DNA of 64,000 bases from contig NZ_JAQTMS010000020.1 of assembly GCF_028714215.1 (NCBI RefSeq), forward strand, positions 1 to 64,000, read 5' to 3'. The notes under the pieces were generated by a model. The model was not told the DNA's origin and made no database searches. It saw only the letters and a list, made by a program, of their open reading frames with translations. Source of the stretch: Rhodoferax sp. (GTDB lineage: Bacteria; Pseudomonadota; Gammaproteobacteria; Burkholderiales; Burkholderiaceae_C). The position numbers and the translations under genes are program-made. This document shows, one piece after another, positions 27,805 to 37,329 of the stretch (position 1 is the first letter of the stretch; each line of letters begins with the position of its first letter).

Positions 27805-28998
27805 ATGAACGTCATCCGCTTCTCCGACCTGTGCGCCCAGGGCCAGGTCACTGGCAAACGTGTATTCATACGGGCCGACCTCAACGTGCCGCAAGACGAC
27901 GCCGGCCAGATCACGGAAGACACCCGGATTCGCGCCTCCCTGCCGTGTATCCGGATGGCGCTGGAGGCCGGTGCGGCGGTGATGGTGACCTCGCATCTGG
28001 GGCGTCCGACCGAAGGCCAGTTCAAGCCGGCTGACTCGCTGGCGCCGGTGGCCAAGCGGCTGGCGGAACTGTTGGACCGCGAGGTGCCGTTACGGTCCAA
28101 TTGGGTCGATGGTGTCAGCGTGTTGCCGGGTCAGCTGGTGCTGCTGGAAAACTGCCGCCTCAACAAGGGTGAAAAGAAGAACAACGAAGAGCTGGCCAAA
28201 AAAATGGCCGCCTTGTGCGATATTTTTGTGCATGACGCGTTCGGCACGGCGCACCGTGCCGAAGCTTCCACCTACGGTATCGCGCAGTTCGCCAAGGTGG
28301 CCTGTGCCGGTCCGCTGCTGGCGGCCGAGATGGACGCCATCGGCAAAGCGCTGGCGAATCCGAAACGGCCGCTGGTCGCGATCGTGGCGGGTTCCAAGGT
28401 TTCGACCAAGCTGACCATCCTCAAGAGCCTGGCGGAGAAGGTGGACCAGCTGATTGTCGGTGGCGGCATCGCCAACACCTTCATGCTGGCGGCCGGGCTG
28501 AAGATCGGCAAGAGTCTGGCCGAACCGGATTTGCTGGCGGAAGCCAAAGCCGTGATCGAGGCCATGAAAGCCAGGGGCGCGGCGGTGCCGATTCCGACCG
28601 ACGTGGTCACCGCCAAGACTTTCTCGGCCGAGGCGCCGGCCACTGTCAAGGCGGCCAGTGAGGTGGCCGATGACGACCTGATTCTGGACATCGGTCCGCA
28701 GACCGCGGCGGCGCTGGCCGCCCAACTGAAGCAGGCCGGCACCATCGTCTGGAACGGCCCGGTCGGGGTCTTCGAGTTCCCGGCCTTCGAGATGGGCACC
28801 AAGGTGATTGCGCAGGCGATTGCGCAGTCCAGCGCGTTTTCCATCGCCGGCGGTGGCGATACCTTGGCGGCCATTGCCAAGTACGGAATTGAAAAACAGA
28901 TCAGTTACATCTCCACCGGCGGCGGGGCGTTTCTGGAGGTGCTGGAGGGCAAGACCTTGCCGGCCTTCGAGATCCTGGCGCGCCGCGCGGCTGGCTGA
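27805..28998 (+). CDS. pgk: Phosphoglycerate kinase
   Basis: Catalyses the transfer of phosphate from 1,3-bisphosphoglycerate to ADP. The 397-aa protein has the signature [15 protein letters not shown], the substrate-binding SHLGRPTEG, and the C-terminal nucleotide-binding [17 protein letters not shown] and [16 protein letters not shown]. It leads a dispersed glycolysis/purine block continued by pyk, fba and purC. Confidence 0.97.
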   Translation: MNVIRFSDLCAQGQVTGKRVFIRADLNVPQDDAGQITEDTRIRASLPCIRMALEAGAAVMVTSHLGRPTEGQFKPADSLAPVAKRLAELLDREVPLRSNWVDGVSVLPGQLVLLENCRLNKGEKKNNEELAKKMAALCDIFVHDAFGTAHRAEASTYGIAQFAKVACAGPLLAAEMDAIGKALANPKRPLVAIVAGSKVSTKLTILKSLAEKVDQLIVGGGIANTFMLAAGLKIGKSLAEPDLLAEAKAVIEAMKARGAAVPIPTDVVTAKTFSAEAPATVKAASEVADDDLILDIGPQTAAALAAQLKQAGTIVWNGPVGVFEFPAFEMGTKVIAQAIAQSSAFSIAGGGDTLAAIAKYGIEKQISYISTGGGAFLEVLEGKTLPAFEILARRAAG

Positions 28999-29034
28999 CT
29001 GATCGGCGTCCCGGCACCGTCGGCACCAGGCCCA

Positions 29035-30234
29035 CTACCGGTTCCTGAAAATAATCGATTGCAGCCGTTTCAGTTTGGGCGACACCACCGGCACCGTCAG
29101 CATGGTGCTGGCGATCGCCATCAGCAACAACGCGGTGAAGGTTTCGCTGCTGATGATGCGCTTGTCCAGCAGCACGTTGACGAAGATGATCATGATCAAG
29201 GCCTTGGTTTGCAGCAGCCAGCCGATCAGTGAGCCCTCGCCGGCTTCCCAGTGGAGGATTTTTCCGGCCAGATGGGTGCCCAGCAATTTCCCGCCAACCG
29301 AGGCCAGCAGCAGGACGCCGGCGGCGAGAAACACACTGGCGCCGCCCAGGTTCCAATTGGTGCGCAGGCCGGTGCTCAGGAAGAACACCGGCATTGCGAT
29401 CAGCAGTACGTGGTGGCGCAAACTGTCCATCTGCTTCTGATCGAACCAGTGGCTGTCCAGCACGGCGCCGGCCAGGAAAGCGCCGACCATGAAGTGCAGG
29501 CCCGACCAGTCGGCGCCGAAGCCGCAAACGGCCAGCCAGATCAGCCCCACATACCAGCGGTCCCGTTCCGGCAGCCATTGCATGAGGCGGCGCAACAGGT
29601 AGGCCAAGACGGCAAAGGCCAGCAGAAATCCGAGCTGCCTGCCGATGCGTTCCCAATCCACCAGTATCACGGCCAGCACGGCCCAGATCGCGATGTCATC
29701 CAGGCTGGCATAGCGCAGGATGCGTTGGCCGATCGGCTGGCGCAGGATATCGAGCTTCTCCATCAGCAGGATCAGAATCGGCAGCGCGGTGACGGCGCAG
29801 GCCATGCCGACGCCCATGACAAATTGCCAGGTCATTGCTTTCGGACCGATCCAGCCCGGGTACGGCAACAGCGCCGCCGCGGCCAGGCAGCCCAGCAGCA
29901 GCGGTGTTCCCAGCGCCAGGCCGGCCGTGATGCCGCTTTCGCGGCGGTGTTCCCAGGCCTGCTGGAGATCGAGTTCGATGCCGGCGACCCAGACAAAAAT
30001 CATCACCGCCCACCAGGCAATCCCGTTCAACAACTGGATCACTTGCGGATTGAAGACAAAGTTGTAGTAGTCGGGGAAGGCGGCGCCCAGCACACCGGGG
30101 CCCAGCAAGATGCCGGTGATGATCTGCACCACCACCAGGGGCGCGTAGTATTCCGTTCGCCCGACGCGCCAGATCAGGTACGGCAGCGTAAAAATGAGCG
30201 TCATCGCAATCAGGAATATTTCAGTGGAGCTCAT
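29035..30234 (-). CDS. Cation:proton antiporter (CPA2/KefB-like membrane domain)
   Basis: A 399-aa inner-membrane protein with about 12 helices and no C-terminal RCK/TrkA domain. The Na+/H+ exchanger-like core is visible: YYAPLVVVQIITGILLGPGV, the charged VAGIELDLQQ, and LDDIAIWAVLAVILVD, which holds conserved Asp residues. It probably exchanges K+ or Na+ for protons. The track ORF starts 159 bp further upstream; the ATG at 30234 is chosen because membrane sequence begins there. It is convergent with pgk and divergent from pyk. Confidence 0.82.
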   Translation of the reverse strand: MSSTEIFLIAMTLIFTLPYLIWRVGRTEYYAPLVVVQIITGILLGPGVLGAAFPDYYNFVFNPQVIQLLNGIAWWAVMIFVWVAGIELDLQQAWEHRRESGITAGLALGTPLLLGCLAAAALLPYPGWIGPKAMTWQFVMGVGMACAVTALPILILLMEKLDILRQPIGQRILRYASLDDIAIWAVLAVILVDWERIGRQLGFLLAFAVLAYLLRRLMQWLPERDRWYVGLIWLAVCGFGADWSGLHFMVGAFLAGAVLDSHWFDQKQMDSLRHHVLLIAMPVFFLSTGLRTNWNLGGASVFLAAGVLLLASVGGKLLGTHLAGKILHWEAGEGSLIGWLLQTKALIMIIFVNVLLDKRIISSETFTALLLMAIASTMLTVPVVSPKLKRLQSIIFRNR

Positions 30235-30457
30235 CGAGATAGGTCTGGTGCCGGCCAGTGGAAGTGATTGGGAGTGCCGAAGTGTGCCATAGGCGTTGAC
30301 CGTCCGGTGCTGGTGGGCCGTGGCCTGCCGGGCGGCCAAACCGGTGGTGCCGGGCACTCTGGTTTTGAAGGGTTGGGACGGTCGATGGTGCAAGCTGTTG
30401 CTGCCATGTAACCGCTTCCGTGTGAAAATGGAACGTTAACTACAAGGAGACCGCCTG

Positions 30458-31888
30458 ATGCCCCGTCGTGCCACCAAAATTGTCGCCACCCTTGGCCCGG
30501 CCTGCAGCGACCCCGCGTTGCTGGAACAAATGATTCGCGCCGGCGTCAACGTGGTGCGTCTGAACTTCAGCCACGGCAAGGCGCAAGACCATATCGAGCG
30601 GGCTCGTCTGGTGCGTGAGGTGGCCCAGCGCGTGGGTCGCGAAGTGGCCATCATGGCGGATCTGCAAGGCCCCAAGATCCGGGTCGGCAAATTTGCCGAG
30701 GGCAAGATTTTTCTGACGCCGGGTCAGAAGTTCGTGCTGGATGCGGCGCGCACCGAGCTGGGCAACATCGATGCCGTGGGGCTGGACTACAAGGCCTTGC
30801 CGCGGGAAGTCAAGGCCGGCGATGTGCTGCTGCTCAACGATGGCCTGATCGTGATCACGGTCGACGCGGTGCTGGGCGATGCGGTTCACACCACGGTCAA
30901 GCTGGGCGGCGAATTGTCCAACAACAAGGGCATCAACAAACAGGGCGGCGGGCTGACGGCGCCGGCGCTCACCGCCAAGGACATGGACGACATCCGCACC
31001 GCCATGAGTTTCCAGGCCGATTACGTGGCAGTGAGTTTTCCGAAGAACGCCACCGACATGGAAATGGCGCGCCAACTGTGCAACGTGGCGGCCGAAGACG
31101 GACCCAAACCGGGCTTGATCGCCAAGATCGAGCGCGCCGAGGCGATTCCCAAGCTGGAAGAGATTTTGCTGGCCAGCGACGGCATCATGGTGGCGCGTGG
31201 CGACCTGGCGGTGGAGGTCGGCAATGCGGCCGTGCCGGCCCTGCAAAAACGCATGATCAAGCTGGCGCGCGAGCACGACAAGGTGGTGATTACCGCGACC
31301 CAGATGATGGAGTCCATGATCACCAACCCGGTGCCGACCCGGGCCGAGGTCAGCGACGTGGCCAACGCGGTGCTGGACGGCACCGACGCGGTGATGCTGT
31401 CGGCCGAGACAGCGGCCGGGAAATACCCCTTGGAAACAGTGGTCGAGATGGCCAAGATCTGCCACGCCGCCGAAGGTGGCGAGGATTTCAAACTGGAAGC
31501 CGATTTCACCGGCAAGACGTTCCAGCGCATCGACCAGTCGATCGCCATGGGAGCCTTGTTTACCGCCCACCACCTGGGTGCCAAGGCGATCGTGGCCATG
31601 ACCGACAGCGGCTCCACCGCGCTGTGGATGAGCCGGCATCTGATTCAGGTGCCGATCTACGCCATCACCTCCAAGGTGGCGACGCAACGCCGGATGGCGC
31701 TGTACCGCAACGTGCGTCCGCTCTTCATAGACACCAGCACCGATCGCGACACGGCCCTGGCGGAGGCCGAGAACCATCTGAAAAGCCGTGGCATTGTGCA
31801 AAAAGGCGATGTCTATGCCATCACCTGCGGCGAACCCATGGGGGCACCGGGCGGTACCAATATGCTCAAGATTTGCCGGGTTTCCTGA
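30458..31888 (+). CDS. pyk: Pyruvate kinase
   Basis: Converts phosphoenolpyruvate and ADP to pyruvate and ATP. The 476-aa protein has the N-terminal RRATKIVATLGPACSDP, the RLNFSHG motif, the active-site block LIAKIERAEAIPKLEEIL with the catalytic Lys, and GIMVARGDLAVEVG. The C-terminal allosteric domain ends in GAPGGTNMLKI. ATG is preceded by AAGGAG at good spacing. Two hairpin repeats follow it. Confidence 0.96.
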   Translation: MPRRATKIVATLGPACSDPALLEQMIRAGVNVVRLNFSHGKAQDHIERARLVREVAQRVGREVAIMADLQGPKIRVGKFAEGKIFLTPGQKFVLDAARTELGNIDAVGLDYKALPREVKAGDVLLLNDGLIVITVDAVLGDAVHTTVKLGGELSNNKGINKQGGGLTAPALTAKDMDDIRTAMSFQADYVAVSFPKNATDMEMARQLCNVAAEDGPKPGLIAKIERAEAIPKLEEILLASDGIMVARGDLAVEVGNAAVPALQKRMIKLAREHDKVVITATQMMESMITNPVPTRAEVSDVANAVLDGTDAVMLSAETAAGKYPLETVVEMAKICHAAEGGEDFKLEADFTGKTFQRIDQSIAMGALFTAHHLGAKAIVAMTDSGSTALWMSRHLIQVPIYAITSKVATQRRMALYRNVRPLFIDTSTDRDTALAEAENHLKSRGIVQKGDVYAITCGEPMGAPGGTNMLKICRVS

Positions 31889-31892
31889 AGTC

Positions 31893-31945
31893 TTGCGGGA
31901 CAGACCGCAGTTACACGAAGTGAACAAGCTCTGTCCCCAACTGAT
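31893..31945 (+). repeat. Palindromic repeat family P, copy C1
   Basis: TTGCGGGACAGACCGCAG ... AAGCTCTGTCCCCAACTGAT, the best-preserved copy, with perfect GGGACAGA/TCTGTCCC arms and an inner GTTACACGAAGTGAAC stem-loop. It begins 5 bp after the pyk stop. Confidence 0.8.
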
Positions 31946-31967
31946 ACCTGGATGTCGGAAGTCCATC

Positions 31968-32008
31968 TTGCGGGACAGACCGCAGCCGCGGTCTCCCCAA
32001 CCGATCAA
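31968..32008 (+). repeat. Palindromic repeat family P, copy C2 (shortened)
   Basis: The same start (TTGCGGGACAGACCGCAG) and end (CCCCAACCGATCAAA) with a reduced centre CCGCGG. The end of the copy contains the stop codon of the class III cyclase gene on the minus strand, so the repeat defines that protein's last codons. Confidence 0.7.
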
Positions 32009-33225
32009 ACCGGATAACTGGCCGCCAGCACCGGCTGATTCTTTCCCTTGACGCGCAGGCTGATCTGCTCGCTGGCGGTCTCTGTCCAGCGGTCGACCGG
32101 ACCCACCAGCAACTGACCGCCCCGAGCCTGGTCGCAGAGCCGTTTGGCGGTATTCACGGTGTCTCCGATGACGTCGTGGACTTGTGCTGATTCGGTGCCG
32201 AAAAAACCTTCCACCACCGGCCCCAGCCACAGCCCGGCGCCGGCCGACAATTGCAGTGGTTGTACCGCTGCCATGGCGGCGCGCAAGGCGTTCTGCATGA
32301 TCGGCAGGGCTTGCTGGTCGGCGCGCAGCACCAGCAGCACTTCGTCACCGCTCAGCTTGGACTTGATCACCTCGGTGCCGCAGGATTCCAATACGGCGGC
32401 ATAAAAACGGTTCAGCATGGCGATCACTTCTTCCGGCTGGTGCACCTCGCTCCAGGCGGTGAAGCCGCGCACATCGATGAAACCGACGGCACGTTCCACC
32501 CGGCTGGTGGCATGGGTGCCGCTGTCGCGCAGGACTTCCTCCACGACCTGACTGCCAAAGCCCCAGCGCGACAAGGTCTTGAGTTGATGGAGTAGATCGG
32601 CGATGACTGTTTTCTGGCGTCGGTTGACCAGTGCCAGTGAGGCCCATCCGCCGATTTGGGTGATCGCCAGGGCCAGCAAAAAGGCGTGAGGCGCTGAACT
32701 GAAGAAGCTGGAAATTCCCTCGAACCAGGGTTTCCCCTTGAGGTCCAGTGCGATATAGAAAAAAAGTGGACCCAGTCCCTGTGCCGCGCGGGACAGGAAG
32801 ATGCCAGTCACGGCATGGTGGGGCTTGTGGTTACGTGTCTCCAGTGCCGCCCCCCAGGCGTAAATCAGCATCAGGATGATGAAAGTGAGGTGTTTGGGCT
32901 TGGTAAAAAACGAGCCGCCTTCGATCAGTGATTCGGCCAGAGCATAAAAAATCAGGCCCACCAGCCGGCTCCACCAGGGCAGCGCCAGTTCCTTGTAGCG
33001 GCGCCGTGCCAGCCAGGCGCTTTGCCCCAATGCCGTCACGATCAGCACATAGACGTCCGGTTTGCTGAACATGGCACCCCATTCCCAAACCGCCTCCAGC
33101 AGCAACAGCAGCAGCGCCAGTTGACCGACGCCTTCAAACAGTTCGGTCACGAACATGCCCAGGAAGGAGCCTTGCGAGGTGGTTTTTACCTGCTGATCAA
33201 GGGAGTCGGTCTTTTCCGTGTCCAT
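32005..33225 (-). CDS. Membrane-anchored class III adenylate/guanylate cyclase-like protein
   Basis: The N-terminal half of this 406-aa protein holds about five or six hydrophobic helices (for example LFEGVGQLALLLLLLEAVWE and HLTFIILMLIYAWGAAL). The C-terminal half is a class III nucleotide cyclase domain: VGFIDVRGFTAWSEVHQPEE with the first metal Asp, IKSKLSGDEVLLVL with the second, and VIGDTVNTAKRLCDQA. It is predicted to make cAMP (or cGMP) at the membrane. Whether all catalytic residues are competent cannot be settled by eye. It is monocistronic and convergent with pyk; its stop codon falls inside repeat copy C2. Confidence 0.8.
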   Translation of the reverse strand: MDTEKTDSLDQQVKTTSQGSFLGMFVTELFEGVGQLALLLLLLEAVWEWGAMFSKPDVYVLIVTALGQSAWLARRRYKELALPWWSRLVGLIFYALAESLIEGGSFFTKPKHLTFIILMLIYAWGAALETRNHKPHHAVTGIFLSRAAQGLGPLFFYIALDLKGKPWFEGISSFFSSAPHAFLLALAITQIGGWASLALVNRRQKTVIADLLHQLKTLSRWGFGSQVVEEVLRDSGTHATSRVERAVGFIDVRGFTAWSEVHQPEEVIAMLNRFYAAVLESCGTEVIKSKLSGDEVLLVLRADQQALPIMQNALRAAMAAVQPLQLSAGAGLWLGPVVEGFFGTESAQVHDVIGDTVNTAKRLCDQARGGQLLVGPVDRWTETASEQISLRVKGKNQPVLAASYPV

Positions 33226-33387
33226 GGTTGGCGCTGCGTCGAAACGTGTCTAACGACTCTTCTTGGCGCGATGCGGGTCGGCTGGCGCCGACGCGTCAGG
33301 GCTGGTAAACAGGGCGAATCTTGCGGGCATGATGGAACCGGTTCGGGACGATCCCCGGATTGTGCTCCCAGCGCTGGGCCTTGTCGT

Positions 33388-33393
33388 TAAAAT
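33388..33393 (+). promoter_or_regulatory. Candidate -10 element for fba
   Basis: TAAAAT lies 44 bp before the fba start; an AAAGGA ribosome site stands at 33425-33430. No clear -35. The rest of the 212-bp gap 33226-33437 shows no other signal. Confidence 0.35.
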
Positions 33394-33437
33394 TCAAGCC
33401 AGTTGCAGACCGTTTACCACTTACAAAGGATTTCATC

Positions 33438-34502
33438 ATGGCTCTCGTTTCCATGCGCGAACTGCTCGATCACGCAGCCCTCAACGGCTACGGTATCCCG
33501 GCTTTCAACGTCAATAACCTGGAACAGGTGCAGGCCGTCATGGCGGCGGCCGACGAGGTTGGCGCGCCGGTCATTCTGCAGGCCAGCGCGGGAGCCCGCA
33601 AATATGCTGGCGAGGCTTTCATCAAACACCTGATCCTGGCGGCCATCGAGGCCTACCCCCACATTCCGCTGGTCATGCACCAGGACCATGGCCAAAGCCC
33701 GGATGTCTGCCAGGGCGCCATCAACCTGGGTTTCAGCTCGGTCATGATGGATGGCTCCTTGATGTCTGACGGCAAGACCATCTCCAGTTTTGAATACAAC
33801 ACGGAAGTCACGCGCAAAGTGGTGGCTATGGCCCACGCCGTGGGCGTCACGGTAGAGGGCGAACTGGGCTGTCTGGGTTCGCTCGAAACCATGAAGGGCG
33901 ACAAGGAGGACGGCCACGGCACCGAAGCCACGATGACGCGCGACCAGCTGCTGACCGACCCCGAGCAGGCGGCCGATTTCGTCAAGCGGACCCAGCTCGA
34001 CGCCTTGGCCATTGCCATCGGTACCAGCCACGGTGCTTACAAGTTCACGCGCAAGCCCACTGGCGACATTCTGGCCATCGAGCGCGTCAAGGAAATCAAC
34101 CGCCGCATTCCCAATACCCATCTGGTGATGCACGGCTCCAGCAGCGTGCCGCAGGAGTTGCTGGCCATCATTCGGGAGTTCGGTGGCAACATGAAGGAAA
34201 CTTACGGCGTGCCGGTGGAGGAAATTCAGAAAGCCATCAAGTTTGGCGTGCGCAAGATCAACATCGACACCGATATCCGCCTGGCCATGACCGGCGCGGT
34301 GCGCAAATACATGGTGCAAAACCCGGAAAAATTTGACGCTCGCGACTGGCTCAAGCCGGCCCGTGAAGCGGCCAAGCAGATTTGCAAGCAGCGCTATCTC
34401 GAGTTCGGCTGCGAGGGCCAGGCCGGCAAGATCAAGGGTAACAGCCTGTCGGTGGTGGCCGGACAATACGCGCGCGGCGAGTTGGCGCAAGTGGTGCAGT
34501 GA
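33438..34502 (+). CDS. fba: Fructose-bisphosphate aldolase class II
   Basis: A zinc-dependent aldolase of 354 aa that cleaves fructose-1,6-bisphosphate. Zinc and substrate motifs are present: [20 protein letters not shown] with the His/Asp pair, [25 protein letters not shown] and HGSSSVPQE. The CbbA-type length and the GINKI-equivalent [15 protein letters not shown] are typical of Burkholderiales. The start at 33438 follows a good AAAGGA; the track ORF extends upstream without support. Confidence 0.96.
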   Translation: MALVSMRELLDHAALNGYGIPAFNVNNLEQVQAVMAAADEVGAPVILQASAGARKYAGEAFIKHLILAAIEAYPHIPLVMHQDHGQSPDVCQGAINLGFSSVMMDGSLMSDGKTISSFEYNTEVTRKVVAMAHAVGVTVEGELGCLGSLETMKGDKEDGHGTEATMTRDQLLTDPEQAADFVKRTQLDALAIAIGTSHGAYKFTRKPTGDILAIERVKEINRRIPNTHLVMHGSSSVPQELLAIIREFGGNMKETYGVPVEEIQKAIKFGVRKINIDTDIRLAMTGAVRKYMVQNPEKFDARDWLKPAREAAKQICKQRYLEFGCEGQAGKIKGNSLSVVAGQYARGELAQVVQ

Positions 34503-34566
34503 AGCCGATAATGGCACTGCCACCGATCCCTTGTTGCCTACTTTTCCACCGTCTGATTGCACTGCC

Positions 34567-35475
34567 ATGACTGCTGCCCTGCACACTTCCATGCTCACCT
34601 CGCTGCCGCTGCTGGCGCGCGGCAAGGTGCGCGACAACTACGCCGTTGGTGACGATCGCATCCTGATGGTTGCCAGCGACCGCTTGAGCGCCTTTGACGT
34701 GATCATGGGCGAGCCGATCCCCGGCAAAGGCGCGCTGCTGACGCAGATGGCGCTGTTCTGGTTCGACCAGCTGGGACCCAAGGGCTTGAACATCTGCCCC
34801 ATTCACCTCACCGGCGAAGCGCCCGAGAGCGTGGTGACGCCGGCCGAGGTGCCGCAAGTGGTGGGCCGCTCGATGCTGGTCAAGCGCCTGAAACCGCTGC
34901 CGGTGGAAGCCGTGGTGCGCGGTTATCTGGCCGGCAGCGGCTGGAAGGAATACCAGGCCAATCAGACCGTGTGCGGCGTCAAGTTGCCGGCCGGTTTGAA
35001 GAATGCGTCGAAACTGCCGGAGCCGATCTACACGCCGGCCGGCAAGGCGGCAGCCGGCGACCATGACGAGAACATCACGTTCGAGCAGACCGCCCTGCGC
35101 ATCGGCCTCGACCTGGCCACGCGCATGCGCGACATCAGCATTGCGCTGTACAAAGCCGCCAGTGCGATCGCCGCAAAGAAGGGCATCATCATTGCCGACA
35201 CCAAGTTCGAGTTCGGTCTGGACGCCGACGGCACACTGACCCTGATGGACGAGGTGCTGACGCCCGACTCCTCACGTTTCTGGCCGGCCGAGAGCTACCA
35301 GGAAGGCATCAATCCGCCCAGTTACGACAAGCAGTTTGTGCGGGATTGGCTGGAGCAGGTTCAGGTCGATGGCAAGCCCTGGAGCAAGACCCCGCCGGCA
35401 CCCCGCGTGCCCAATGAAGTGATTGCCAGGACAGCGGCCAAGTACCAGGAAGCGATGACGCGCTTGCTGGCTTAA
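34567..35475 (+). CDS. purC: Phosphoribosylaminoimidazole-succinocarboxamide synthase (SAICAR synthetase)
   Basis: Joins aspartate to CAIR in purine synthesis. The 302-aa protein shows [58 protein letters not shown] and [20 protein letters not shown], all typical of the long PurC form. The ATG at 34567 is preceded by fba after 64 bp. purE and purK, acting immediately before this step, lie 2 kb downstream beyond a toxin-antitoxin pair and a thioredoxin gene. Confidence 0.96.
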   Translation: MTAALHTSMLTSLPLLARGKVRDNYAVGDDRILMVASDRLSAFDVIMGEPIPGKGALLTQMALFWFDQLGPKGLNICPIHLTGEAPESVVTPAEVPQVVGRSMLVKRLKPLPVEAVVRGYLAGSGWKEYQANQTVCGVKLPAGLKNASKLPEPIYTPAGKAAAGDHDENITFEQTALRIGLDLATRMRDISIALYKAASAIAAKKGIIIADTKFEFGLDADGTLTLMDEVLTPDSSRFWPAESYQEGINPPSYDKQFVRDWLEQVQVDGKPWSKTPPAPRVPNEVIARTAAKYQEAMTRLLA

Positions 35476-35483
35476 TGCCTGAC

Positions 35484-35577
35484 TGTCATTGCGGGCCTCA
35501 GATGTGTCATTGCGGGCCACGACCCGCAATCCAGTGCACGCCTACCATCGAGTTCCGGATCAAGTCCGGAACGACAA
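35484..35577. repeat. Dispersed palindromic repeat (TCATTGCGGG family), copy 2
   Basis: TGTCATTGCGGGCC occurs twice in tandem (35484 and 35505), followed by GACCCGCAATCC and TTCCGGATCAAGTCCGGAA. It matches the unit at 230-286 but has a partial duplication of the first arm. It fills most of the gap between purC and the toxin-antitoxin genes. Confidence 0.7.
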
Positions 35578-35693
35578 GCAGCAAGACCGTTCCGTAGGAT
35601 ATTGCGCCTTGCGGTCTTGCCGCCATCCATGTGCGAAGGCCTTGAAATTTGCGTCTGTATGTGTCACACTTGTACCACATTAGGAGTGTCGCC

Positions 35694-35960
35694 GTGTCCA
35701 CCACCACTTTACGCATAGAAGAGTCCTTGCGAGAACGCATCGTCAGCTTGGCTGGCGCCTTGAACCAGACGCCGCACAGCTTTATGGTCGAGGCGCTGGC
35801 GCAAAAGGCGGACGAAGCCGAGTGGCTGCTTGGTGTGCAGCGCGAGGCACAGCAACGCGACGCGGCTTTGCAGGCCGGTGAGACTGGGGTGGAGTGGCAC
35901 GAGATGAAAACTTACCTGCGTTCACGCGTTGCTGATGCTGCCAGGGCCAGGAAAGCGTGA
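35694..35960 (+). CDS. Ribbon-helix-helix (CopG-like) antitoxin
   Basis: An 88-aa protein whose first residues (STTTLRIEESLRERIVSLAG) form the beta strand and helix of a ribbon-helix-helix DNA-binding fold, with a C-terminal charged helix for toxin contact. The start is GTG at 35694 with TAGGAG upstream; the track's earlier start (35649) lacks a ribosome site. It overlaps the toxin gene by 4 bp. It is expected to neutralise the toxin and repress the operon promoter. Confidence 0.8.
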   Translation: MSTTTLRIEESLRERIVSLAGALNQTPHSFMVEALAQKADEAEWLLGVQREAQQRDAALQAGETGVEWHEMKTYLRSRVADAARARKA

Positions 35961-36253
35961 GCCGGATTATTCTGTCGCCTGCACTCAGGGGCGATTTTGA
36001 CCGGATATTTGATTTTCTCTTTGAGCGCGCACCGGAGTCCGCGGCAGCGCGAATCGAGGCCATCGTGGAGGCCCTGGATATTCTTGAAACCAGCCCTTTG
36101 ATCGGGCGACCGGCGGCGTTTGGCCTGCGCGAGCTGATCATCTCCACCGGGGCCAGCGGCTACCTGGCGCTGTACCGCTACGACCCCGCACAAGACACGG
36201 CGTTTGTGCTGGCGCTGCGCAGCCAGCGCGAGCGCAACTACAAAAGCTCTTGA
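35957..36253 (+). CDS. ParE/RelE-family toxin
   Basis: A 98-aa protein with the ParE/RelE-superfamily layout: SRIILSPALRGDFDRIFDFL, then helices with AARIEAIVEALDILETSPLIGR, and strands ending in YLALYRYDPAQDTAFVLALR. The IGRPA...LRELI block is typical of plasmid-stabilisation-type toxins. ParE members poison gyrase and RelE members cleave ribosome-bound mRNA; sequence alone does not decide here. The pair stands between a dispersed repeat and a convergent gene, typical of a recent small insertion. Confidence 0.8.
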   Translation: MSRIILSPALRGDFDRIFDFLFERAPESAAARIEAIVEALDILETSPLIGRPAAFGLRELIISTGASGYLALYRYDPAQDTAFVLALRSQRERNYKSS

Positions 36254-36254
36254 T

Positions 36255-37163
36255 TCAACTCAGCACCACGCTGCTCAAGCGCCGCCGGTAGGTTGCAACG
36301 ACCGGATCGACCGGCGGAATCTGGCCATCGGCGACCTTAACCTTGGGCGGTTCGATGATGTCCAGGATGGCGATGTAAGTCTTGCGCGCCAGCTCGTCGG
36401 ACCAGCTCTTGTCGCGCATCAGGATTTCCAGCAACTCGTCCATGGCGGCGCTCCACTGCTGCGCTGCCATCAAGGTCTGGGCCTTGCCGAAGCGGGCGTC
36501 GAAGTCGCGCTTGTTGGCGGCAATCCTGGCGTCGAAGGCGGCTGTGGCCGCGCTCTGCTCGCTGCCAGTGGCGGCAAAATCGATGGCGTTGATCCAGCGT
36601 TGCAGCGAGTCAAAACGCCGCACCAGCGAGGTCTGGGCGATGACCGGCGCGAAGGCCACCTTGGCGTCATCGGTTTGCCCGCGTTGCAACAACAGCTTGA
36701 CGTAATCGAAGCGGGCGTCCTCGTCGTCCGGTTTTTTCAACACCGCCTGCTGCCGCGCCTCCAGGACCGCCTGCGGATCGTTGGCGTCGGGCGCGTCGCC
36801 GACTTCGACGCTGGTGACCTCGGCTTCCAGCACCTCGCCCTCGGGCAAGTGCTTGTCCAGGAAGGCCTTGATCTCGCCTTCGGGCAGCGCGCCCATGAAG
36901 CCGTCCACCGGTTTGCCCTGGAACAGCAGGACGCAGGTGGGGATGCTGCGAATGCCGAAGGCCTGGCTCAGCTCCTGTTCCTGGTCGGAGTCGATCTTGA
37001 CCAGTTTGAAGCGGCCGCCATAGGCGGTCTCGATTCTTTCCAGCAGCGGACCGATCACCTTGCAGGGACCGCACCAGGGTGCCCAGAAGTCGACCAGCAC
37101 CGGGGTTTGCATCGAGGCGGCAATCACCTCGGCATCAAAATTTTCAACCGTAACATTTATCAT
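36255..37163 (-). CDS. Thioredoxin with TPR-like C-terminus (CnoX/YbbN family)
   Basis: The N-terminal 110 residues are a thioredoxin domain with the full active site (FWAPWCGPCKVIGP) and the cis-Pro segment IRSIPTCVLLF. The remainder (to residue 302) forms helical repeats of the YbbN/CnoX type (GEGKAFL-like linker GEIKAFLDKHLPEGE, then repeated helices). CnoX is a chaperone-thioredoxin that protects clients of GroEL under oxidative stress; the WCGPC site here would be redox active. It lies on the minus strand, convergent with the toxin gene (1-bp gap). Confidence 0.88.
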   Translation of the reverse strand: MINVTVENFDAEVIAASMQTPVLVDFWAPWCGPCKVIGPLLERIETAYGGRFKLVKIDSDQEQELSQAFGIRSIPTCVLLFQGKPVDGFMGALPEGEIKAFLDKHLPEGEVLEAEVTSVEVGDAPDANDPQAVLEARQQAVLKKPDDEDARFDYVKLLLQRGQTDDAKVAFAPVIAQTSLVRRFDSLQRWINAIDFAATGSEQSAATAAFDARIAANKRDFDARFGKAQTLMAAQQWSAAMDELLEILMRDKSWSDELARKTYIAILDIIEPPKVKVADGQIPPVDPVVATYRRRLSSVVLS

Positions 37164-37207
37164 TTGGGTCAGTTCGGGGTAGTTAAGTAAAATTCAACCT
37201 TATTAAC

Positions 37208-37264
37208 TTGCGGGACAGATCGCAGGCAGTTAAGCGTAGCGTACTGGCAAGCTCTGTCCTCAAC
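37208..37264 (+). repeat. Palindromic repeat family P, copy D1
   Basis: TTGCGGGACAGATCGCAG ... GGCAAGCTCTGTCCTCAAC with an inner stem CAGT...ACTG different in sequence from other copies but still self-complementary. It is located in the gap upstream of purE. Confidence 0.8.
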
Positions 37265-37273
37265 ACTTTAAGC

Positions 37274-37326
37274 TGCGGGACAGGCCGCCGGTGACGTCTG
37301 GCGCACCGGCAAGCTTTGTCCTCAAC
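37274..37326 (+). repeat. Palindromic repeat family P, copy D2 (abuts purE start)
   Basis: TGCGGGACAGGCCG, an inner CCGGTG...CACCGG stem, then GGCAAGCTTTGTCCTCAAC. It ends 3 bp before the purE ATG, filling the position of a ribosome-binding site; no Shine-Dalgarno sequence is visible. Confidence 0.8.
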
Positions 37327-37329
37327 ACC

